From: DASRAJ01 sp039920305
Lineage (GTDB): Bacteria > Bacteroidota > Bacteroidia > Chitinophagales > UBA10324
Assembly (NCBI GenBank): GCA_039920305.1
Contig: JBDSEA010000114.1
Span: 1-7,807 of the forward strand
DNA length: 7,807 nt
Reading direction: 5' to 3'
Positions 1-4,329 of the stretch are shown here, piece by piece (the stretch's first letter is position 1; every line of letters starts with the position of its first letter). The notes beneath the pieces are model-generated. The model searched no databases. It saw nothing but the letters and a program-made list of their open reading frames with translations, and had not been told where the DNA came from. The position numbers and the translations under genes were made by a program.

Positions 1-1
1 C

Positions 2-571
2 TCACTTGATGAAAAAGGAAAAGAGCTTTCAAAATTTTATATGAGCCATGCGGCAGAGATCATGGAATTTTTTTCAAGGATCAGGTCAGCATCTCTTCAA
101 TCCTTGCGCATCCGCATTCACGGTGATTATCATTTAGGGCAGGTGCTTTTCAATGGAAGCGATTATACCATTCTTGACTTTGAAGGAGAACCTGAGAGCA
201 GCATCACGGAGCGAAAAATCAAACACTCTCCCCTGAAAGATGTGGCAGGCATGCTGAGGTCGTTTCACTATGCTGTGAGTGCAAAGCTTTATTTCAACTC
301 TCAGGCAAAAGATATTCCTCAGGAAAAAATTGAAAATGCTGTAAGCTATTGGTACAAGGGTGTGACCCATTCTTTCCTGAATTCGTACCGGGAAACAATA
401 AAGGGAAACGCTGTTTTAAAAGCAGGGGAGGAGGAGCTTAAATATCTGCTGCAATTCCACCTCTTAGAGAAAGCAGTATATGAGCTCGGCTACGAACTTA
501 ATGCAAGACCTGCCTGGGTAAAAATTCCGCTCAGGGGTATTCAGCAGGTGATTAAGGGTTTATCAATTTGA
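2..571 (+). CDS. treS: Maltokinase domain, C-terminal part, probably of a TreS-maltokinase fusion (5' end outside window)
   Basis: The reading frame is open from base 2, so this is the last 189 residues of a longer protein whose start lies outside the window. The aminoglycoside-phosphotransferase-like kinase core is visible: the catalytic loop HGDYHLGQ (codons from base 119), then the metal-binding segment ILDFEGEP, then SPLKDVAGMLRSFHYA, and near the end LLEKAVYELGYELNARP and IPLRGI. These strings are characteristic of maltokinase, which phosphorylates maltose to maltose-1-phosphate, and in particular of the C-terminal half of bifunctional maltose alpha-D-glucosyltransferase/maltokinase proteins linking trehalose, maltose-1-phosphate and GlgE-type glucan synthesis in the cytoplasm. 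Whether a TreS domain precedes it cannot be seen; a stand-alone maltokinase is the alternative. It ends in TGA at 569-571, with no convincing terminator after it. Family confidence is high; the fusion and the symbol are inferred. Confidence 0.88.
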   Translation, partial: SLDEKGKELSKFYMSHAAEIMEFFSRIRSASLQSLRIRIHGDYHLGQVLFNGSDYTILDFEGEPESSITERKIKHSPLKDVAGMLRSFHYAVSAKLYFNSQAKDIPQEKIENAVSYWYKGVTHSFLNSYRETIKGNAVLKAGEEELKYLLQFHLLEKAVYELGYELNARPAWVKIPLRGIQQVIKGLSI

Positions 572-586
572 TGTGACTTATTACAA

Positions 587-606
587 ACCGGTACCTTCGC
601 CGGGAG
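587..606 (+). repeat. Direct repeat, copy 1 (pairs with 1090-1109)
   Basis: ACCGGTACCTTCGCCGGGAG here matches ACCGGTATCATCGCCGGTAG at 1090-1109 at 17 of 20 positions, in the same orientation. Looser similarity continues for about 20 bases downstream of each copy. Both copies contain CCGG-N8-CCGG, able to form a small hairpin. The pair brackets the truncated aspartic-protease-like gene at 640-933. The origin is unknown. Confidence 0.5.
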
Positions 607-639
607 GGATGGCATATCAATTTCCCTTCGATTTTGTAA

Positions 640-933
640 TTATTTCAAAATCATTTGCGGCTTGTAGGGATGCTCAGGATTTACGATAAGCTGATGGGTT
701 GCAGGATCAATGAGTACATCCATTTCTTCCATTGGAATTGCCCCAAGCAGGACTCCCTGATTACCAGGCAAAACCATAGCACTGCACAAGCTGATCCTGT
801 TAGCAAAATGAAGCTCAATTGGACCCACAATTTCTAATTCCCGTATGGTGCCGTCCGCAATCTCTGCAGTGCGTTTGTCGCGAACACGCAGACCAAGCTG
901 CGTTTTAATGTTTTCATTAATGATCTGCGGCAT
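640..933 (-). pseudogene. Clan AA (retropepsin-like) aspartic protease relative lacking its catalytic half
   Basis: The 97-residue frame matches, by recall, the C-terminal two thirds of a small family of clan AA aspartic proteases of about 130-140 residues. Visible hallmarks are INENIKTQLGL (5-15), IADGTIRELEIVGPIEL (25-41), SAMVLPGNQGVLLGAIPMEEM (split around residues 51-71), and the tail VNPEHPYKPQ. In complete members the catalytic D-T/S-G-A motif lies only a few residues before the INENI segment. Here the ATG at 933-931 falls just after that point, and the codons before it in frame include stops (TAG, TAA, TAA), so no active-site Asp is present in any plausible upstream extension. It is therefore best read as a 5'-truncated remnant, or less likely as a short non-catalytic protein. 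It has no Shine-Dalgarno sequence. It overlaps no other credible gene and lies convergent with the maltokinase gene, 68 bases away. Direct repeats flank it on both sides. Confidence 0.65.
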
Positions 934-1034
934 TTATTAATTCTATTTCTGCCTATACCAATCCCATTTAATGTGTTTTATCAAAGGTAATAAGAGTTCA
1001 GGTTTGATATTTAAGTTCGTAGGGTAAAAGGATG

Positions 1035-1058
1035 AACCTGAATCTTATAATCCAGGTT
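1035..1058 (-). terminator. Possible hairpin in the spacer 934-1191
   Basis: Read on the minus strand, AACCTG pairs with CAGGTT, and the inner bases extend the stem by G-T, A-T, T-A and T-G pairs around an ATAA loop. The stem is followed by a modest pyrimidine run (CATCCTTTTACC). The minus-strand direction gives the better pairing, so it could end transcripts coming from the DUF1801 gene 134 bases upstream. The U-tract is interrupted, so the terminator role is weak. Apart from this hairpin, two others (1090-1121 and 1161-1185) and the repeat copy, nothing is seen in the 934-1191 spacer. Confidence 0.25.
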
Positions 1059-1089
1059 TAAAAGGAGAAAATATTTCTACCTTTTAGTG

Positions 1090-1109
1090 ACCGGTATCAT
1101 CGCCGGTAG
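1090..1109 (+). repeat. Direct repeat, copy 2 (pairs with 587-606)
   Basis: This is the second copy of the 20-bp CCGG-rich repeat, with 17 of 20 positions identical to 587-606. Here it is also the left part of a larger inverted repeat: ACCGGTA at 1090-1096 and TACCGGT at 1115-1121 can form a 7-bp stem, followed on the plus strand by ATTAATTTTTC. It lies in the spacer upstream of the protease remnant. Confidence 0.5.
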
Positions 1110-1160
1110 CGTGGGTACCGGTATTAATTTTTCATTGCTTTACCAGCTTTACGCTTATCT

Positions 1161-1185
1161 GCTGCTTCCCGTTGCGGAGTGCAGC
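1161..1185 (-). other. Hairpin just after the DUF1801 stop codon
   Basis: GCTGC at 1161-1165 pairs with GCAGC at 1181-1185. On the minus strand the inner part continues, after a 2x2 mismatch, as T-G, C-G, C-G and G-C around a CAA loop. It starts 7 bases past the end of the DUF1801 gene, a fitting place for a 3'-end hairpin. No U-tract follows on that strand, so a canonical terminator is not supported. Confidence 0.25.
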
Positions 1186-1191
1186 ATTTAT

Positions 1192-1569
1192 TCACTGCTT
1201 CAAAATCGCAAGCCTCTCATCCACCATAATCGCCTCATGCAAAATTTCCAAAAGCGGTTCTTCTTTAATCTCTCTCCAATCATAAAACCTGATAAGTCCG
1301 AACCGCTTTCGTTTTCCCATTTCAATAATGCCCTGCGCATTCGATAATTTATTACCCTGGCAAAACCCAATGAAAACACCGCGGGGCGGGCCACCCCAAA
1401 CTCCATTGGGCCAGATGCAGGTGACACGTCTGCGCCGGAAATAGTAAGGCACACCGTAAGAAAATTTCTCGTCGAAGTCCGGGGCTGAACTCAAAATAAT
1501 TTCCCTCAGGCGAAAGCAAATAAACTGCTCTTTAGGAGGGAGGCTATAAAAAAAGTCTTCGATGGTCAT
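1192..1569 (-). CDS. DUF1801 (YdhG/YjbR/CyaY-like fold) protein
   Basis: This is a complete 125-residue cytoplasmic protein with no signal peptide or membrane segment. It fits DUF1801 (PF08818), a family with a frataxin-like fold and no established enzymatic function. Supporting parts, from recall of the family, are the N-terminal helix with LREIILSSAPDFDEK (21-35), YGVPYYF (38-44), GVFIGFCQGNKLSN (64-77), and the C-terminal LLEILHEAIMVDE (106-118). The length is typical of the small Bacteroidota members. The ATG at 1569-1567 is preceded by an AT-rich stretch without Shine-Dalgarno, as is usual in this phylum. The gene lies 62 bases downstream of the DUF6249 gene on the same strand, with no clear promoter or terminator between them, so co-transcription is likely. 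The cluster of basic residues RRRR (45-48) is slightly unusual. Family call fairly sure; role unknown. Confidence 0.8.
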   Translation of the reverse strand: MTIEDFFYSLPPKEQFICFRLREIILSSAPDFDEKFSYGVPYYFRRRRVTCIWPNGVWGGPPRGVFIGFCQGNKLSNAQGIIEMGKRKRFGLIRFYDWREIKEEPLLEILHEAIMVDERLAILKQ

Positions 1570-1631
1570 AAAAAATTCACTGCGGCTATGGTTGCAGCAA
1601 TGAAAATTAATAATTGAGGTAAGGTTTTCGC

Positions 1632-2000
1632 TCAGCTTATTTTGGTTTGCCGCGCTTTTTCTTCATAACGGCGCTCGATGATGTGACTGATCACCAGTCC
1701 GGTACCCCCGAAAATTCCGATCAGCCCAAAATAAAGTGCTGCGAATTCACCGCCATCATCCGGGCTTGTATGAACAAGTACATTTTTATCAAGGTAAAAT
1801 GCAAGGAGCAATCCAATGCCTACGCCAAGCACAATCAATCCCCATCGCAAGGAAGTGGAGGTGTTTGATGCCCGCCTGATCCCAGGATTCATGCCTCTTT
1901 CGATCATCGCCATCCTTTCTTTATTACTCAGGTAACGCAATCCGAAGATCATGGTGAACGTGCCGAGAAAGAGGGCAATAGGTACCAGTGTGTTTTCCAT
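1632..2000 (-). CDS. DUF6249 three-helix inner-membrane protein
   Basis: This is a complete 122-residue protein with three predicted membrane helices, at about residues 4-22, 52-71 and 86-107. A conserved-looking cytoplasmic loop NKERMAMIERGMNPG (26-40) follows helix 1, and there is a charged tail IIERRYEEKARQ (107-118). The loop, with its KERMAMIE-G-M pattern, and the glycine-rich second and third helices are typical of DUF6249 proteins of Bacteroidota, which often sit beside ECF sigma-factor genes; their biochemical role is not known. The gene is divergent from the sigma-factor gene across a 153-bp spacer and is preceded by an ECF-like promoter pattern (2053-2079), about 46 bases of leader and an ATG without Shine-Dalgarno. 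It probably shares a transcript with the DUF1801 gene. I infer a link to the sigma-controlled envelope response. Confidence 0.8.
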   Translation of the reverse strand: MENTLVPIALFLGTFTMIFGLRYLSNKERMAMIERGMNPGIRRASNTSTSLRWGLIVLGVGIGLLLAFYLDKNVLVHTSPDDGGEFAALYFGLIGIFGGTGLVISHIIERRYEEKARQTKIS

Positions 2001-2052
2001 TTAAAAGTTTTTTAGGTTTAGAAATCAAGATTTAATCATATTCAACCCATCT

Positions 2053-2079
2053 GACAACCGGAAAAAGAAAGAGGTTACA
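2053..2079 (-). promoter_or_regulatory. Candidate ECF-type promoter of the DUF6249-DUF1801 pair
   Basis: On the minus strand TGTAAC (2079-2074) is followed after 17 bases by TGTC (2056-2053). The hexamer and spacing equal those of the mirror-image copy at 2115-2141, and CCGG occurs in both spacers. Transcription would start near 2046 and give a leader of about 46 bases to the ATG at 2000. The call rests on pattern symmetry alone. Confidence 0.4.
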
Positions 2080-2114
2080 CTCACCCGCAAACTTTTTCTT
2101 TACCTTTCATCATC

Positions 2115-2141
2115 TGTAACCTTTCCGGAATAAAAAGCGAC
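2115..2141 (+). promoter_or_regulatory. Candidate autoregulated ECF-type promoter of the sigma operon
   Basis: TGTAAC (2115-2120), a 17-base spacer and CGAC (2138-2141) match the -35/-10 layout of ECF sigma promoters. By recall, the same words describe the Bacillus subtilis SigX autoregulatory promoter. Transcription would start about 2147-2149, leaving only some 5-7 bases before the ATG at 2154, so the transcript would be nearly leaderless. Bacteroidota ECF factors need not share SigX specificity. Confidence 0.4.
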
Positions 2142-2153
2142 ACAGAGCGCAGC

Positions 2154-2738
2154 ATGCCCGACCAGGCCACGGACTTAGCATTAATAGAAAGTGTGATCGC
2201 AGGAGATCAGCAGTGCTTTGCCCTGCTGGTGAAAAGGTATCAGAGATACGTTTTTACAGTTGCGCTGAATTTTGTGAAGCAGCGGGAAGATGCAGAGGAA
2301 ATTGCGCAGGATTGCTTTATCAAGGTCTATCGCTCCCTCGCAACATTTCAGAAGCAGAGTAAATTTTCCACCTGGCTTTATACCATTGTATATTACACGT
2401 GCATGACCTTTTTAAGAAAGAAGCAACCTGATAAAATTTCGATGGATGATGAGGAAAACTTTTTGCAGCTTGAAAACAAGGAATCAGATTTTAAGGCAAA
2501 CCATGCAGAGAAAAAATCGCGGACAGAATACCTTCAGCTTGCTATGAAGATGATGCTCAAAGATGACGCAATGGTCTTAACTTTGTTTTATCAGGGTGAG
2601 CAATCAATTGAAGAGATTTCGAAGATTACGGGCTTTGAAGCAAACACAGTGAAGGTGAAATTGCACCGGGCAAGGCACAGGCTGAGAGCTAAATTAGAGG
2701 TGATACTGAAAGAGGAAGTACGAGATTTAATTCATTAA
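2154..2738 (+). CDS. ECF-subfamily RNA polymerase sigma factor
   Basis: This is a complete 194-residue sigma-70 family protein with only regions 2 and 4, as in ECF factors. Region 2 spans about residues 22-90 and includes LVKRYQRYVFTVALNF, the DAEEIAQDCFIKVYRSL core-binding helix (46-62), and FSTWLYTIVYYTCMTFLRKK (71-90) for -10 recognition. An acidic linker follows. Region 4 (about 128-182) ends in the helix-turn-helix SIEEISKITGFEANTVKVKL (151-170), then HRARHRLRAKL. It would direct polymerase to a small promoter set and be held inactive by the membrane protein encoded next. The ATG is the only reasonable start, since the family pattern DLALIESVIAGDQ begins at residue 7 and no later Met occurs before residue 84. 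There is no Shine-Dalgarno sequence. The TGTAAC-N17-CGAC pattern just upstream suggests autoregulation. The stop codon sits in a short CATTAAA tandem repeat. The exact ECF group is not determined. Confidence 0.95.
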   Translation: MPDQATDLALIESVIAGDQQCFALLVKRYQRYVFTVALNFVKQREDAEEIAQDCFIKVYRSLATFQKQSKFSTWLYTIVYYTCMTFLRKKQPDKISMDDEENFLQLENKESDFKANHAEKKSRTEYLQLAMKMMLKDDAMVLTLFYQGEQSIEEISKITGFEANTVKVKLHRARHRLRAKLEVILKEEVRDLIH

Positions 2739-2750
2739 ACATTAAACATT
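2733..2750 (+). repeat. Short tandem repeat CATTAAA x2.6 over the sigma stop codon
   Basis: Two copies of CATTAAA and a partial CATT run across the last His codon and the TAA of the sigma gene. One repeat unit more or less would not alter the protein, because the stop codon is in the first unit. Probably a replication-slippage duplication. Confidence 0.5.
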
Positions 2751-2781
2751 CCCGTAAGAGCACGGAGTCATAGGAATTAAA

Positions 2782-2793
2782 TTTTTCGATTCA
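2782..2793 (+). repeat. Interspersed 12-mer TTTTTCGATTCA, copy 1
   Basis: The same 12 bases recur twice at 4303-4314 and 4318-4329, in the same orientation. This copy lies in the 86-base spacer between the sigma and anti-sigma genes. No function is recognised. Confidence 0.4.
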
Positions 2794-2824
2794 TCTGAGA
2801 ACAAAATGCTAAAAAATAAATGAT

Positions 2825-3319
2825 ATGAAAACAATTGAAGAACGGCTTTGGGATTTTATTGATGGCACCTGCACCACGGATGAAAAATATGCCATCGAAA
2901 GATCACTGCAATCCGATCCAACAATAAAAGCCTTGTATGCAGAATTTATATACATCAACCAAAACCTGAAGGTGGCAGAACCTGATGAGCCATCTATGCG
3001 GTTTACCCAAAATGTGATGGATAAGATTGCACTCGAACCTGCAACAAAAGCCTTACAAACACAAATTGATAAGCGCATTATCAACGGGATTGCAGCCCTT
3101 TTGCTTGCACCACTGTCTGTTCTGCTGATCTTTATGTTTACTCAATTACAGTGGTCGGAAGGGAAATGGAATTTTTCAAACCTGCTATCTGAGATCCAAC
3201 TGCATAAATTAGGGGGGGGTGTATTGTTTGAAGCTGCGATAGTCGCATTTATGGTTACGGCTTTGTTTGTGATTGACCAGGTATTGCAATACAGAAAAAC
3301 ATTGCTTACTTATGAATGA
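2825..3319 (+). CDS. Membrane-bound anti-sigma-factor-like protein, two helices
   Basis: This is a complete 164-residue protein I read as the partner anti-sigma factor. Its N-terminal segment (about 1-45), with LWDFIDGTCTTDEKYAIERS and SDPTIKALYAEF, has the helix pattern of cytoplasmic anti-sigma domains. It has only one Cys and no H-x3-C-x2-C zinc motif, so it is not a ZAS-type domain. A linker leads to two predicted membrane helices at about 87-107 and 131-153, joined by a short loop of about 23 residues, and the tail ends in RKTLLTYE. Both ends should face the cytoplasm, with almost nothing outside, unlike RseA-type proteins that have a large periplasmic sensor. The position directly after the sigma gene (86-base gap, no promoter seen) supports the pairing. 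Codons 130-132 (Gly-Gly-Gly) form a run of eight G just before helix 2, where a slip either way causes early termination. The role is inferred from context and layout; there is no direct family match. Confidence 0.7.
   Translation: MKTIEERLWDFIDGTCTTDEKYAIERSLQSDPTIKALYAEFIYINQNLKVAEPDEPSMRFTQNVMDKIALEPATKALQTQIDKRIINGIAALLLAPLSVLLIFMFTQLQWSEGKWNFSNLLSEIQLHKLGGGVLFEAAIVAFMVTALFVIDQVLQYRKTLLTYE
3212..3219 (+). repeat. G8 homopolymer inside the anti-sigma-like gene
   Basis: Eight consecutive G encode Gly130-Gly132 just before membrane helix 2. With seven G the frame stops at a TAG about 10 codons on; with nine G it stops at a TGA about 5 codons on. Either change removes helix 2 and the C terminus. 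It could be a phase-variable tract or a spot prone to sequencing error. Confidence 0.6.
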
Positions 3320-3341
3320 GGTACGCTGAATAGAGGCGTTG

Positions 3342-4256
3342 ATGCAAAAAGCATTTTCAATGAAAACCATTTTAACCCTTCTTATTTTTCTATCGGTTAC
3401 CAAATTATTTGCCCAGGCTCCCCAGATTACTTCATCACTTAAACTGGAAGCAATCAGCATTGAATTTAAACTTGTATCTCAGGACTATTTCTCCTCGTTT
3501 TCATTTGATGAAGTTTCGAAGTATGCAAGTGATCCTTCCCTGTTCACGGTGATTGATCTTTCAGCTTACCACAAGGGTTCATTTACCTTAACGGTGCAAA
3601 CCCCTGATCTCTTTTACGAATCACCGGGGGGCCCGGTGAATACGCGGCGATTGCTTAGCAATGCACGCTATGGATTGAATGCTTCATTCAAATTGCTCAA
3701 TCACAAAACAAACGAGTACCGGATTCACCGAGAGCTTCAACTCGGTTTATTTTACCAGCCATTGCGCTACCATAATTCTTATTACGTGCGTACGGATACG
3801 CTTGCATTAGATTCATTTCAATATCAATATGCTTATTATGATGAGTGGTCACCCATGATTGGAATAGAAGGTGCGCACCTTTTCAGAATCAATCCCGGAA
3901 AATGGATCAGCGCTTATGCCGGTGCCGGGATCTCCGTTGCAGTCTCGGTTCATCCTCAGGTTGCAGAAACATTTGGAAGCATTCAGGTTATTGTAGTAGC
4001 TGATTCTGCTATGGCGATTACTTTCCCGAAACACAAATACACTGATCTCTCTTATGATCAAAATATTTTTGACGCAAAACCATCCATGCTGGTAGAAGCA
4101 GGAATACCTTTCGGGGTAAATATCAATATTGCCGGAGGATTGTACTTTTATTTAGAGGGCGAGTTTATTGCGTCGAAGCAAATTTATTCCGGAGCGCCTT
4201 CCTTCCCGGCTACAACATCGCTTACCGGAGCAGCTGGGCTCAGGCTGCGTTTATAA
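3342..4256 (+). CDS. Secreted beta-strand-rich protein, probable outer-membrane barrel, third gene of the sigma operon
   Basis: I do not recognise a named family. The product is 304 residues from the ATG at 3342, chosen because AGAGG at 3332-3336 lies 5 bases upstream; an ATG at 3360 would give a 298-residue form starting MKTILTLL. Both include a signal peptide, with hydrophobic core TILTLLIFLSVTKLF and likely cleavage after FA before Q. The mature part is rich in alternating aromatic/polar stretches and Tyr (QYQYAYYDEW, GLYFYLEGEF), has repeated Gly-Ala strands (WISAYAGAGISVAVSV), and ends in TGAAGLRLRL, all typical of an outer-membrane beta-barrel. It follows the anti-sigma-like gene by 22 bases, so it is very likely co-transcribed. 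It might be a target or surface sensor of the pathway, which is inference only. A GC-rich 8-bp hairpin (3621-3639) lies within it. It converges with the DUF5916 gene, 70 bases away. Confidence 0.75.
   Translation: MQKAFSMKTILTLLIFLSVTKLFAQAPQITSSLKLEAISIEFKLVSQDYFSSFSFDEVSKYASDPSLFTVIDLSAYHKGSFTLTVQTPDLFYESPGGPVNTRRLLSNARYGLNASFKLLNHKTNEYRIHRELQLGLFYQPLRYHNSYYVRTDTLALDSFQYQYAYYDEWSPMIGIEGAHLFRINPGKWISAYAGAGISVAVSVHPQVAETFGSIQVIVVADSAMAITFPKHKYTDLSYDQNIFDAKPSMLVEAGIPFGVNINIAGGLYFYLEGEFIASKQIYSGAPSFPATTSLTGAAGLRLRL
3621..3639 (+). repeat. Perfect 8-bp inverted repeat inside the barrel gene
   Basis: TCACCGGG and CCCGGTGA flank a GGG loop, giving a strong GC-rich hairpin within the coding sequence at the Ser-Pro-Gly-Gly-Pro-Val turn. 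No U-tract follows on the plus strand. It may simply reflect Gly/Pro codons. Confidence 0.4.
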
Positions 4257-4300
4257 ACTTTAATTGTTAGCCTGGAATCCCGTAGCAAGCGACAGGTTCA

Positions 4301-4329
4301 GGTTTTTCGATTCAGGGTTTTTCGATTCA
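4301..4329 (-). repeat. Tandem 15-bp repeat at the DUF5916 stop codon (12-mer copies 2 and 3)
   Basis: GGTTTTTCGATTCA occurs at 4301-4314 and again at 4316-4329, separated by one G. On the minus strand each unit begins with TGA, and the TGA of the unit at 4329-4327 is the stop codon of the DUF5916 gene. The shared 12-mer TTTTTCGATTCA also appears at 2782-2793. The repeat occupies the 70-base convergent spacer (4257-4326), where no clear terminator is seen. Confidence 0.55.

Noticed and set aside
580..640. ATTACAAA ... TTTGTAAT inverted repeat after the maltokinase gene as a terminator
   Set aside because: The stem is AT-rich, the loop is 45 bases, and no U-tract follows.
1033..1044. Asp-Ser-Gly-Ser in frame with the protease remnant on the minus strand, a possible relic of the catalytic motif
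   Set aside because: It lies 37 codons before the ATG with three stops just before the ATG, whereas the family spaces the motif only about 7 residues from the INENI segment; the sequence between shows no family resemblance.
1087..1347. 86-codon open frame on the plus strand
   Set aside because: It starts with GTG in the spacer, lies mostly antisense to the well-supported DUF1801 gene, and resembles nothing.
2809..3084. 91-codon open frame on the minus strand
   Set aside because: It is antisense to the anti-sigma-like gene, Ser/Ile-rich and without family features.
4230..4248. GCAGC/GCTGC hairpin at the end of the barrel gene as a terminator
   Set aside because: It lies inside the coding sequence before the stop codon, has a bulged short stem, and is followed by GTTTATAAAC rather than a U-tract.
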